Assembly (NCBI GenBank): GCA_003028315.1
Contig: CP028150.1
Location: 2,170,001 to 2,234,000 of the forward strand
Length of the DNA: 64,000 nucleotides
Source of the DNA: Neisseria mucosa
GTDB taxonomy: Bacteria > Pseudomonadota > Gammaproteobacteria > Burkholderiales > Neisseriaceae
Direction of reading: 5' to 3'
Positions 26,469-35,285 of this stretch are shown here, one piece after another; within the stretch, counting starts at the first letter, position 1; each line of letters opens with the position of its first letter. Position numbers and translations under genes: made by a program. The notes under the pieces are model-generated. The model made no database searches. It was given only the letters and a program-made list of their open reading frames with translations, and was not told the DNA's origin.

Positions 26469-27839
26469 ATGATCAACCCTATCGCTGCACTTTCCCCCCT
26501 AGACGGCCGCTACGCCCAATCCGTTGAAGCATTGCGTCCGATTTTCTCCGAATACGGCCTGATGAGGGCGCGCGTCAAAGTCGAATTGAGCTGGCTCAAA
26601 GCCCTCGCCGCCGAACCGAAAATCACCGAAATTCCCGCCTTCAGCAATTTCACGCTTGCCGAAATCGACAAAGTTATCGAAAACTTTTCATTGGAAGACG
26701 CAGCCGCCGTCAAAGCCATCGAAGCGACCACCAATCATGATGTCAAAGCCATCGAATACTGGCTTAAAGAACGCTTCGCGGGCGTACCCGAAGTCGCCGC
26801 CGCCAGTGAGTTTATCCACTTCGCCTGCACCAGCGAAGACATCAACAACCTGTCCCACGCCCTAATGCTGCAAGAGGCGCGCGAAACCGTCATCCTGCCC
26901 AAACTTGCCGAAATCATCGAAAAACTCACCGGCATGGCGCACGACCTTGCCGCTGTCCCCATGATGAGCCGCACCCACGGTCAGCCCGCCACGCCGACCA
27001 CCTTAGGCAAAGAAACCGCCAACATCGTGTACCGCCTGCAACGCCAGTTCAAAAACCTTCAGGCGCAAGAATTCCTCGGCAAAATCAACGGCGCGGTCGG
27101 CAACTACAACGCCCACATGGTCGCCTATCCCGACGTCGATTGGGAAACCCACTGCCGCAACTTCGTCGAAATCGGCCTCGGCCTGACCTTCAACCCCTAC
27201 ACAATCCAAATCGAGCCGCACGACTACATGGCTGAATTCTTCCAAACCCTCAGCCGCATCAACACCATCCTGATCGACTTCAACCGCGACGTTTGGGGTT
27301 ATATTTCATTGGGTTACTTCAAACAAAAAGTCAAAGCGGGCGAAGTCGGCTCTTCCACCATGCCGCACAAAGTCAACCCCATCGACTTTGAAAACTCCGA
27401 AGGCAACCTCGGCATGGCAAACGCCGTATTGGGCTTCTTATCCGAAAAACTGCCCGTCTCCCGCTGGCAGCGCGACCTGACCGACAGCACCGTCCTGCGC
27501 AACATGGGTGTAGGCGTAGGCTATGCCGTTTTGGGTTTCGCCGCCCACCTGCGCGGCCTGAACAAGCTCGAACCCAACCCCGCCGCGCTGGCTGCCGATT
27601 TGGATGCCACTTGGGAGCTGCTCGCCGAACCGATTCAAACCGTGATGCGCCGCCACGGCGTCGCCAATCCTTACGAAAAACTGAAAGACCTGACGCGCGG
27701 CAAAGGCGGCATCACGCCCGAAGTGCTGAAAGTCTTCATCGAATCGCTGGAAATCCCCGCCGAAGCCAAATCCCAACTGCTCGCCCTGACCCCCGCGCTC
27801 TACATCGGCAAAGCGGAAGAATTGGCGAAACGGATTTGA
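26469..27839 (+). CDS. purB: adenylosuccinate lyase
   Basis: 456-residue enzyme of the fumarase/aspartase superfamily that cleaves SAICAR and adenylosuccinate in purine synthesis. The catalytic flexible-loop signature GEVGSSTMPHKVNPIDFEN (about 292-310) is intact; the histidine motifs TSEDINN (about 122) and SRTHGQPATPTTLGKE (about 168-183) are present. Length matches the E. coli enzyme. A TATAAT hexamer at 26404-26409 is a likely -10 about 60 bases upstream. Followed by a strong terminator. Confidence 0.97.
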   Translation: MINPIAALSPLDGRYAQSVEALRPIFSEYGLMRARVKVELSWLKALAAEPKITEIPAFSNFTLAEIDKVIENFSLEDAAAVKAIEATTNHDVKAIEYWLKERFAGVPEVAAASEFIHFACTSEDINNLSHALMLQEARETVILPKLAEIIEKLTGMAHDLAAVPMMSRTHGQPATPTTLGKETANIVYRLQRQFKNLQAQEFLGKINGAVGNYNAHMVAYPDVDWETHCRNFVEIGLGLTFNPYTIQIEPHDYMAEFFQTLSRINTILIDFNRDVWGYISLGYFKQKVKAGEVGSSTMPHKVNPIDFENSEGNLGMANAVLGFLSEKLPVSRWQRDLTDSTVLRNMGVGVGYAVLGFAAHLRGLNKLEPNPAALAADLDATWELLAEPIQTVMRRHGVANPYEKLKDLTRGKGGITPEVLKVFIESLEIPAEAKSQLLALTPALYIGKAEELAKRI

Positions 27840-27872
27840 TGCAGCCTTGATGATTTGAGATTGAGTTGAAAC

Positions 27873-27920
27873 AAAAGGTCGTCTGAAAACCAAAACTGAT
27901 GGTTTTCAGACGACCTTTTT
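27873..27920 (+). terminator. purB terminator (inverted uptake sequences)
   Basis: AAAAGGTCGTCTGAAAACC, loop of about 10 bases, complementary arm, then TTTTT. Confidence 0.88.
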
Positions 27921-27994
27921 GTCAAATAAGAGTAGCGCGGGCTTTGCACACGACTTTCAACCCAGACATCAGAATCCAATCATTTCTATTCATT

Positions 27995-28018
27995 CGTGGG
28001 TAAAACCCACGCTACGGG
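27995..28018. repeat. CGTGGG...GCTACGGG palindromic repeat, copy 1
   Basis: CGTGGGtaaaACCCACG followed by CTACGGG. A second copy with compensatory change (CGTGGGcaaaGCCCACG then CTACGGG) lies at 28256-28279 in the same intergenic region, so base pairing is preserved. Confidence 0.7.
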
Positions 28019-28048
28019 CTTAGTTTTTGATACGGAACCCACCACCAG

Positions 28049-28156
28049 CCGTCATTCCCGCGCAGGCGGGAATCCATCGTAAAATCTGAGAAGCCTTGAT
28101 TTGAAAAACAGTTTCTGAATTTCAAAAATGAATTCCCGCCTGCGCGGGAATGACGA
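28049..28156. repeat. NIME-like element: paired dRS3 repeats with RS core
   Basis: dRS3 cores at 28054-28073 and 28132-28151, inverted, flanking a 58-base RS core. The core is the same, in reverse orientation, as in the element at 37614-37741. The surrounding 27921-28379 contains no gene. Confidence 0.87.
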
Positions 28157-28255
28157 CGACCGGTAAGTTGCATACCGAAAATAAAGTAATTCAGCTATAC
28201 CCACAAAATAAATACAAGTACACACACCCGATTCAAACTGACGGACGGAAAATCC

Positions 28256-28279
28256 CGTGGGCAAAGCCCACGCTACGGG
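28256..28279. repeat. CGTGGG...GCTACGGG palindromic repeat, copy 2
   Basis: Second copy of the element at 27995, same orientation, with the paired substitution that keeps the hairpin. Confidence 0.7.
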
Positions 28280-28379
28280 GTTCGGTTATCTCAAAGCGTG
28301 TTTTGATGAATAAAGGTCGTCTGAAAACCGCGTTCGGCTTTGCAGCATCACCAGCCCGCCTGTTGGCACGACTTTTCGC

Positions 28380-29087
28380 TTACGCTTTAAACGCATCCAG
28401 CCAAATCCGCCAGCTCTCGTCGGTATCGGCGCAGACGGTCAGGGTTTCGCCGTTTTCGATGCTTTGGAATGAGAGGCTGCGGGCGTGGAGCATGAGGCGG
28501 GTGGTGCCGAGATGGGCGGCGGTGGCGTGGTTTTGGCGCAGGTCGCCGTAGTTGGTGTCGCCGACGATGGGGTGGAAGATGTGTTTCATGTGGCGGCGCA
28601 GTTGGTGTTTGCGGCCTGTGTGCGGGATGAGTTCTGCCCATGAGTAGCGCGAGGTCGGGTAGCGGGCGGCGGATTGGAAGGGCAATTCGGTGCGCGCAAG
28701 GCAGCGGTATCGGGTTTGGGCTTCTTGGAGGGTGGCTTCGGTTTGGGATTCGGCGATTTTGTCGGGCTGATATTTGAGGGGGTAGTCGATGAGTCCGTCG
28801 TCGGGCAAATATCCGCGCACGATTGCCCAATAGGTTTTGCATGTGGTTTTTTGTTCGAACTGCTGCGTCAGCAGGCGGGCGGCTTCGGGGTCGAGGGCAA
28901 ACAGGAGGACGCCGGATGTGGGGCGGTCGAGGCGGTGGGCGGGATAGACGTGTTGTCCGATTTGGTCGCGCAGGGTTTGCATGACGAACTGTGTTTCGTG
29001 GCGGTCGAGCCAGCTTCGGTGGACGAGCATTCCGGCGGGTTTGTTGACGGCGATGGTGCGGCTGTCGCGGTAGAGGATGTCGAGCAT
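28380..29087 (-). CDS. truC: RluA-family tRNA pseudouridine synthase, TruC-like
   Basis: 235 residues from the ATG at 29087. The RluA-family catalytic motif HRLDRPTSG (51-59, catalytic Asp54) and the C-terminal PHTGRKHQLRRHMKH are clear. Start MLDILYRDSRTIAVNKPAGMLVH matches the YqcB/TruC branch (modifies U65 of tRNA) by length and lack of an S4 domain. The upstream in-frame stretch to 29201 is probably untranslated. Assignment to TruC rather than another RluA-type enzyme is likely but not certain. Confidence 0.85.
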   Translation of the reverse strand: MLDILYRDSRTIAVNKPAGMLVHRSWLDRHETQFVMQTLRDQIGQHVYPAHRLDRPTSGVLLFALDPEAARLLTQQFEQKTTCKTYWAIVRGYLPDDGLIDYPLKYQPDKIAESQTEATLQEAQTRYRCLARTELPFQSAARYPTSRYSWAELIPHTGRKHQLRRHMKHIFHPIVGDTNYGDLRQNHATAAHLGTTRLMLHARSLSFQSIENGETLTVCADTDESWRIWLDAFKA

Positions 29088-29272
29088 GGTCTGATGTGGG
29101 CGGAAATGGGGAATTGTAACGCAAGCGGTCGCGGCTGAGACGGCAATCTTGGGCTGGAACGCATGATTCGGTTCAAATAAGGAACACTTGCTGCCGTTCA
29201 TGTTTGCGTTTTCAGACGACCTCGGGTTCTGTCGGTTACAATGTGGGGGTTCAACAAGATGAAGGAAAAACC

Positions 29273-30001
29273 GTGAGCCTGCTCAAAAAACTGCCCAAGC
29301 CTATGCTGACCGATGAGGCGCGCCGCGAGATTCAGGCGCGGGAGTCGTATCATGTTTTGAAGATTATTTCGGAATTTGTCGAGGCGGGCGAGGAGCTGCG
29401 GGCGATTCAGCCTGCGGTCAGCATTTACGGCAGCGCGCGCACGCCGGAAAACCATCCCGATTATGAATTTACGCTGCGTCTGGCGCGCAAGCTCTCGGAT
29501 GCCGGTTTTTCCGTCATTTCGGGCGGCGGGCCGGGGATTATGGAAGCGGCGAACAAGGGCGCGTTTGCGGGCGCAAGCCCTGCGGTCGGGCTGAATATCG
29601 TGTTGCCGCACGAGCAAAAAGCCAATCCGTATCAGGATTTGTCCATCAAGTTCCAGCATTTCTTCCCGCGCAAAGTGATGTTTGTGAAACACGCGGTCGC
29701 GTATGTCGTCATGCCCGGCGGCTTCGGCACGCTGGACGAATTGTTTGAAAGCCTGACGCTGGTGCAGACAGGCAAAACGCCCGACCGCCCGATTATCTTG
29801 GTGGGCAAGGATTTTTGGTCGGGCTTGTTGGACTGGATACGCAAAGAGCTGCTCGGGCGCGGGCTGATTTCGGAAGCTGATATGGATTTAATCCGACTGA
29901 TTGACGGTGAAGACGAAATCATCGAAGAAATCTTCGCGCACTACGAAAACCGCTTGGAAGATTTTTCCGAAGGCGTCAACGCGTGGTCGCTCGGATTGTG
30001 A
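29273..30001 (+). CDS. LOG-family (TIGR00730) nucleoside monophosphate phosphoribohydrolase-like protein
   Basis: A 242-residue Rossmann-like protein. The LOG signature PGGFGTLDELFE (about 147-158) and GGGPGIMEAANKGAFA (about 84-99) are complete. I chose the GTG at 29273 because AAGGA precedes it at good spacing and the alternative start lies within an uptake sequence. LOG enzymes release bases from nucleoside 5'-monophosphates; PpnN-type proteins in proteobacteria influence nucleotide pools in the stringent response. The substrate here is not known. Confidence 0.85.
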   Translation: MSLLKKLPKPMLTDEARREIQARESYHVLKIISEFVEAGEELRAIQPAVSIYGSARTPENHPDYEFTLRLARKLSDAGFSVISGGGPGIMEAANKGAFAGASPAVGLNIVLPHEQKANPYQDLSIKFQHFFPRKVMFVKHAVAYVVMPGGFGTLDELFESLTLVQTGKTPDRPIILVGKDFWSGLLDWIRKELLGRGLISEADMDLIRLIDGEDEIIEEIFAHYENRLEDFSEGVNAWSLGL

Positions 30002-30099
30002 TGGGCTGAGAGGTCGTCTGAAAACATTCCGAACCTCGCGGGTTGAGCTGAAATCAAGACAAGGCGGCAACGCCGTATCGGTTTCCAGTTAACCCGAGA

Positions 30100-30169
30100 T
30101 ATAGTGGATTAAATTTAAATCAGGACAAGGCGAGGCAACGCCGTACTGGTTTAAAGTTAAGCCACTATA
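30100..30169. mobile_element. short Correia element
   Basis: Starts TATAGTGGATTAAA and ends CCACTATA, 70 bases, with the internal AGGACAAGGCGAGGCAACGC segment. It is a shortened form compared with the 107-108 base copies at 39176, 40724 and 56885. Immediately upstream (about 30039-30096) is a diverged relative with CGGGTTGAGCTGAA...CAGTTAACCCG ends. Confidence 0.88.
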
Positions 30170-30283
30170 GAATCGTTTCAGACGACCCCTGCCTATTTCG
30201 GTACAATACCTTTTCGCCGCAAGGCAGCCACGCCGCTGCGAATATTCCCTTTATCCAATCCACCCGACCCAACCCAACCGTTC

Positions 30284-31150
30284 ATGACCGATACCGCTCA
30301 AATCATTACCAGCTACGGCCGCCGCTACATCGTGCGCACGCCCGACGGCAAAACCTACGAAGCCAGCACGCGCAAAAAGCGGGTGGACTTCGCCTGCGGC
30401 GACCGCGTGCATATCCAAACCGTCAACGCCGAACAAGCCGTCATCGAAGACTACCTGCCGCGCGAAAGCCTGCTCTACCGCCAAGACGCTTGGAAAACCA
30501 AGCTCATCGCCGCCAACGTCAGCCAGCTCCTTATCGTTACCGCCGCCGTTCCCTCTCCCAGTGAAGCCCTGCTGCAACGCGCCCTCCTAGCCGCCGAAGC
30601 CGCGGGCATCCAAGCCGTCATCATCCTGAACAAGGCCGACCTGCCCGAAACCGCCCTCTGGCGCGAAAAACTCAAATTCTACGAAACGCTCGGTTACCCC
30701 GTCATCGAAACCCGCGCGCTGGAAAACGCCGACATCCTGCGCCCCGTCCTGCAAGGGCATACCAACATCCTGCTCGGACAAAGCGGTATGGGCAAATCCA
30801 CTCTGACCAACGCCCTCTTGGGCAACCAAACCGCCCGCACCGGCGACATTTCCACCGCGCTCGACTCCGGCAAACACACCACCACCCACGCCCAGCTTTA
30901 CGATTTAAACGAAGCAACCCAATTAATCGACTCCCCAGGTTTGCAAGAATTCGGCCTGCACCACCTCCAAGCCGCCGATCTGCTGCAATACTTCCCCGAC
31001 CTAAACCACCTCGTCGGGCAATGCCGCTTCCACAACTGCACCCACCGCGCCGAACCCGGCTGCGCCGTCAAAGCCGCCGCCGAAGCAGGCGAAGCCAAGC
31101 CCGAACGCATCGAATTTTTGCAACGGATAACGGATGAGTTGTTGAGGTAG
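30284..31150 (+). CDS. rsgA: ribosome small subunit-dependent GTPase A
   Basis: 288-residue circularly permuted GTPase that helps 30S maturation. Order of motifs is permuted as expected: NKAD (116-119) precedes the P-loop GQSGMGKS (165-172), followed by the switch region TTTHAQLYDL and DSPGLQEF. The C-terminal zinc knuckle CRFHNCTHRAEPGC (about 249-262) is present. An N-terminal OB-fold (about 1-75) is visible. ATG at 30284 fits. Confidence 0.95.
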   Translation: MTDTAQIITSYGRRYIVRTPDGKTYEASTRKKRVDFACGDRVHIQTVNAEQAVIEDYLPRESLLYRQDAWKTKLIAANVSQLLIVTAAVPSPSEALLQRALLAAEAAGIQAVIILNKADLPETALWREKLKFYETLGYPVIETRALENADILRPVLQGHTNILLGQSGMGKSTLTNALLGNQTARTGDISTALDSGKHTTTHAQLYDLNEATQLIDSPGLQEFGLHHLQAADLLQYFPDLNHLVGQCRFHNCTHRAEPGCAVKAAAEAGEAKPERIEFLQRITDELLR

Positions 31151-31187
31151 GGTAGGCAATCGGAATTGTCTTTATGAAATAAAAAAA

Positions 31188-31232
31188 CGTCGTCTGAAAA
31201 CTTGTAAAACAGGTTTTCAGACGACCTTTTTT
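31188..31232. terminator. bidirectional terminator between rsgA and the RNB gene
   Basis: Inverted uptake sequences CGTCGTCTGAAAAC and TTTTCAGACGACC followed by six T; serves two convergent genes. Confidence 0.82.
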
Positions 31233-31245
31233 CATAACGGCAAAC

Positions 31246-33108
31246 TTACGCAACCGCAGGAGCGACGGCTTTCACATAGTTCAGCGCGATAAACTGCTTT
31301 TCTGGATCAAGCTCGGTGATTTTGAGCAGGACTTGCGATTTGGGCAGCGCGTCAAACAGAATACCGGTCGCGCGCGTTACCAGCGGCAGCCCCTCAATGC
31401 GGACGAGGTCTTCCTTGAGGATGGTAGCCGTCAGCTCGTTCGTGCCTTGCTGTTGCAGGTACACGAGGCTCCAGTAGGCTTCCATTTGGCGTTGGAAGTC
31501 GGCGTAGGCTGTATAGGCAGTATCGAAGTCGCGCAGCGCGGCGAAAAGCTCGGCATCGCTGTTTTGGTACAGCGTCTCGGCAGTGTCGTCTATCAGGCTG
31601 AGGAGTTGTTTTTGGTTGATGTAGTCGGCGGCGCGGCGCAGCGGTGAGGTGAACCAGCCGTAATGCTGTACGCCCATGCCGATGTGCGGCTCGGATTTGG
31701 TGCTCATGCGCACTTTTCCGGCGGGTTGCACGCGGAAGAGGCCGGGCAGGTCGTTATCATGGAGCATCTGCGCCCAAGTGCTGTTGGCGAGTATCATCAT
31801 CTCGCTGACCAGCGTATCGATGGGCGAACCGCGTTCGCGGCGGACGACGGATACGTTGCCTTCCTCATCCAATTCGATGCTGTAATCGTATTGCGGCGCG
31901 CGGTCGGGTTCGTATTTGCCGCGTGCTTTTTGCAGGGCGACGGCAAATTGGTGCAACCAAATCAGGTCTTGATGATGGGCGAACATCATTTCACCGGCTT
32001 CGTCCAAGCCGGTTTCGGCGTTGAAATGCGGCTCGATGGCTTGGATGCGCAGGTTTTCGGCGATGTTGACGGCTTCGATTTTGCAGGTCGGCTCGCCGAC
32101 GTTGAATTCGCTGTCCACATCGAAATAAATGCTGACGGCAGGACGGTACGCGCCCGCATCGAGGCTGAACGCGGCAATCCAGTTTTCGGGCAGCATGGTG
32201 ATTTTGCCGCCAGGAAAATAGACCGTGCTCAAGCGTTCCATGATGTTTTTTTCCATTTTGTCGCCCGGTTTAACGGCAAGCGACGGCGCGGCGATGTGGA
32301 TGCCGACGCGTTTCGTGCCGTTGCCCAAGTCGGTCAGGCTCAAGGCGTCGTCCACTTCGGTGGTTGATTCGTCGTCGATGGAAAAGGCGGTAACGTCGGC
32401 CTTGGGCAGGTCGGGCATTTCAGGAAGGGGGAGGTCGGGGAAACCTGTTCCTTTGGGGAAGTATTTGATTTCAAACCCGTCTTGCAGATATTGGGGAATG
32501 GACGTAATGCCGCCTGTCTTTTTCGCCAATTCATAGGCGGAGGTTTTCAGCGCGTCGGCGGCTTTGGTAAAGGCTTTGTAGGTCAGCGACTGCTTGTCGG
32601 GAGCGTGCAGGATGGTTTTCAAATCCGCCGCGATTTCAGGCGGCATCTCGCCGCGTTTCAAGGCTTCCGCCCAAGCGTCGATTTGCGCGTCTTGCTGTTT
32701 TTTGCGTTCGATGGCGGCAAGCGCTTGTTTTAAGGTCTCTTCTGGCGCTGCTTTGAACACGCCTTTGGCTTTTTTGTAGAAATACATCGGCGCAGCGTAA
32801 AGCGCAATCAAGGTTGCCGCCAGCTCGGTTTTGGTCGGCGCATGACCGTAATATTCTTCGGCGATCGCCTCGGCGGAAAATTCTTCTTCGCCGCATACTT
32901 CCCACAATAAATCGGTGTCGATGTCCGCCGCCTGCGCCTGCGCGTTCTCCAAAAACGCCGCCATATCGCCGTCGAACTCGGCAAAGACATTATTCGCCTT
33001 CACTTTGGTGCGCTTGCCGTGTTGGGTATCGACTTGGTAAGTGGCGTCGTTTTTTTGGACGATGGCGGCGACTTTGAACTGGCCGGACTCTTCGTAAAAG
33101 ATATTCAT
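31246..33108 (-). CDS. RNB-domain (RNase II family) exoribonuclease
   Basis: 620-residue protein with a central RNB catalytic domain: AFSIDDESTTEVDDALSLTD (about 240-259) provides the metal-binding aspartates, and the later RADYINQKQLLSLI region completes the domain. Flanked by a degenerate N-terminal OB region and a C-terminal part without an obvious S1 RNA-binding domain of usual length, so it is smaller than RNase R and resembles the RNase II-like group. 3'-5' RNA degradation in the cytoplasm is family knowledge. Confidence 0.88.
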   Translation of the reverse strand: MNIFYEESGQFKVAAIVQKNDATYQVDTQHGKRTKVKANNVFAEFDGDMAAFLENAQAQAADIDTDLLWEVCGEEEFSAEAIAEEYYGHAPTKTELAATLIALYAAPMYFYKKAKGVFKAAPEETLKQALAAIERKKQQDAQIDAWAEALKRGEMPPEIAADLKTILHAPDKQSLTYKAFTKAADALKTSAYELAKKTGGITSIPQYLQDGFEIKYFPKGTGFPDLPLPEMPDLPKADVTAFSIDDESTTEVDDALSLTDLGNGTKRVGIHIAAPSLAVKPGDKMEKNIMERLSTVYFPGGKITMLPENWIAAFSLDAGAYRPAVSIYFDVDSEFNVGEPTCKIEAVNIAENLRIQAIEPHFNAETGLDEAGEMMFAHHQDLIWLHQFAVALQKARGKYEPDRAPQYDYSIELDEEGNVSVVRRERGSPIDTLVSEMMILANSTWAQMLHDNDLPGLFRVQPAGKVRMSTKSEPHIGMGVQHYGWFTSPLRRAADYINQKQLLSLIDDTAETLYQNSDAELFAALRDFDTAYTAYADFQRQMEAYWSLVYLQQQGTNELTATILKEDLVRIEGLPLVTRATGILFDALPKSQVLLKITELDPEKQFIALNYVKAVAPAVA

Positions 33109-33448
33109 GTATTGCTGCTGTCAGGTTGAAGTGGGAAACGGACGATTTTAGCAGATTCTTGTTGATAAAGACGGACAAAAGGTCGTCTGAAAAACTTGCC
33201 CTCCCCTTCTCATTTCATAGAAACCGCCTTTTCAGACGACTTCCGCCTACTTTGACCGCGCTCAAACCTGCTGCGCTCCGCCCATGCTCCCTGATTTGAA
33301 ATAATTTATTTAAAAATAAAAGGATAGCCTTTTATTTTGCCCGAGGTCGTCTGAAAACCTGCGCTTTGCAAACCTGTGGTTTAGGATTAGTATAACTATA
33401 CCAATTTATCCCAAATCCATTTCAAATCATTCACTTCGGAGAGATTCC
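33109..33448. other. divergent intergenic region between RNB gene and acyl-CoA dehydrogenase
   Basis: No gene seen. It contains an inverted uptake-sequence pair (about 33179-33242), one more single uptake sequence (near 33344) and an AT-rich stretch with TATAAC (33391-33396) that could be the -10 of the acyl-CoA dehydrogenase; a strong -35 is not evident. Confidence 0.5.
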
Positions 33449-35218
33449 ATGAGCTACACGGCCCCTGTAAACGAATTGCGTTTCGGCATCCGCGTGCACG
33501 GCAGGTTGGACGAAATCCTGCAACTGCCCCATGCGGAAGGTTTGGATGCGGAAACGGTGGATGCGGTGCTGGACGAGGCGGCGCGGTTTGCGTCGGAACA
33601 ATGGGCGGACACCAACCGCACCGGCGATCTGCACGGCGCGGGTTTTTCAGACGACCTGATCACCATCCATCCCGATTTGGCGCGTGCCTACTATGATTTC
33701 TGCGAAGCGGGCTGGGCGGGTTTGCGCGCGCCGGCGGAGTTTGGCGGACAGGGGCTGCCGGCGGTCGTGTCGGCGGCGTGTGAAGAGATGTGGTGCGCCG
33801 CCAACCTCGCCCTGTCGTTGATGCCGATGCTGACGCTGGGGGCGGTGGACGCGCTGTTTAAACACGGCAGCGAGGAGCAGAAACAGACCTACCTGCCGAA
33901 AATGTGCAGCGGCGAGTGGGCGGGAACGATGAATTTGAGCGAACCGCAGGCGGGTTCGGATTTGAACCATATCGCCACCCGCGCCGTGCCGAAAGAAAAC
34001 GGTGCGTATGCCCTCAGCGGTCAGAAAATCTTCATCACTTGGGGCGATCAGGAAATGACGGAAAACATCGTCCATCTGGTGCTCGCGCGCCTGCCCGATG
34101 CCGCGCCGGGCGTGCAGGGCGTGTCGATGTTTATCGTGCCGAAATATTTGGTGAACGCGGACGGCAGCTTGGGCGGATGCAACGGCGTGCGCGCCATCGG
34201 CATCGAACACAAGCTCGGCATACACGCCAGTCCGACCTGTACGATGGAGTTCGACAACGCCGAAGGCTATCTGGTCGGCAGGGCGGGCAAGGGTTTGGCG
34301 TATATGTTTACCATGATGAAAACCGCGCGGCTGAACGTCGGCATCGAAGGCCACGCCGTCGCCGAACGCGCCTATCAAAACGCGCTCGCCTATGCCAAAG
34401 AACGCGTGCAGGGACGCGACGAGGCGGACGGTTCAGACGACGTAGCGATTATCCGCCATCCCGACGTGCGCCGTATGTTGTTGATACAAAAGGCAACGCT
34501 CGCCGCCCAACGCGCCCTCTATCTGCGCGCCGCCGCCCTGACCGATTTTGCCGCCGCCTGCCCCGACAACGTATTGCGCAAAGAAGCGGAGCGCGAACTG
34601 GATTTCCTGATTCCCATCGTCAAAGCCTGGCCGACCGACAACGGCGTCGTACTGACCAACCTCGCCGTCCAGATTTACGGCGGCGCGGGCTACGTCGAAG
34701 AAAGCGGCGTGGCGCAATACCTGCGCGACGTGCGGATTACGCCGATTTACGAAGGCACCAACGGCATACAGGCCGCCGATTTGGCAGGACGCAAAACCAC
34801 CGGCAAAAATGGCGCGCTGCCCTTGAAGCTGCTCGCCGAAGGCAAAGGGCTGGCGGACAAACTCGCCGCAGTCGAACCCGCCGCCGCGCAGCAACTGGCG
34901 CAAGCCATTGAAACGGCAGAACAAAGCATCGCCCGCATGGTTGGATACGCCGACCGTCCCGCCCTCGCCACCGCCGCGTCCAACGCCTACCTGCAACAAA
35001 TGGGGCTGACGCTCGGCGCCATCGGACTCGCCCGCGCCTACCTTGCCGCCGAAGCCGCCCAAGCGGAAGACGCTGACGGCTTCGGCAGCGGTTTTTACGC
35101 CGCGCAGCAACACAACGCCCGCGTCTATTGCGCCCACGTCCTGCCGCAGGTTTACGCCTGCGCCGCGCAGATTGAAAACGCGCAGGCATTGCTGGATGTG
35201 CCGTTAGAACTTTATTGA
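33449..35218 (+). CDS. acyl-CoA dehydrogenase (DmdC-like large form)
   Basis: 589-residue FAD enzyme of the acyl-CoA dehydrogenase family. N-terminal helical domain, then the FAD-binding signature GTMNLSEPQAGSDLNHIATRA (about 160-180) and the middle beta domain with ALSGQKIFITWGDQEM; the C-terminal signature QIYGGAGYVEESGVAQYLRD (about 408-427) is intact, followed by an extra C-terminal extension (about 460-589) typical of the longer DmdC/FadE-like forms. Likely substrate: a fatty or thioether acyl-CoA; not determinable. GGAGAG lies before the ATG. Confidence 0.9.
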   Translation: MSYTAPVNELRFGIRVHGRLDEILQLPHAEGLDAETVDAVLDEAARFASEQWADTNRTGDLHGAGFSDDLITIHPDLARAYYDFCEAGWAGLRAPAEFGGQGLPAVVSAACEEMWCAANLALSLMPMLTLGAVDALFKHGSEEQKQTYLPKMCSGEWAGTMNLSEPQAGSDLNHIATRAVPKENGAYALSGQKIFITWGDQEMTENIVHLVLARLPDAAPGVQGVSMFIVPKYLVNADGSLGGCNGVRAIGIEHKLGIHASPTCTMEFDNAEGYLVGRAGKGLAYMFTMMKTARLNVGIEGHAVAERAYQNALAYAKERVQGRDEADGSDDVAIIRHPDVRRMLLIQKATLAAQRALYLRAAALTDFAAACPDNVLRKEAERELDFLIPIVKAWPTDNGVVLTNLAVQIYGGAGYVEESGVAQYLRDVRITPIYEGTNGIQAADLAGRKTTGKNGALPLKLLAEGKGLADKLAAVEPAAAQQLAQAIETAEQSIARMVGYADRPALATAASNAYLQQMGLTLGAIGLARAYLAAEAAQAEDADGFGSGFYAAQQHNARVYCAHVLPQVYACAAQIENAQALLDVPLELY

Positions 35219-35232
35219 CGGATACGGGTTTG

Positions 35233-35278
35233 AAAAAGGTCGTCTGAAACTGAAAATCAGGTTTCAGACGACCTTTTT
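35233..35278. terminator. bidirectional terminator between acyl-CoA dehydrogenase and dinG
   Basis: AAAAAGGTCGTCTGAAAC arm with complement and TTTTT on both strands. Confidence 0.85.
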
Positions 35279-35285
35279 ATGGGTT

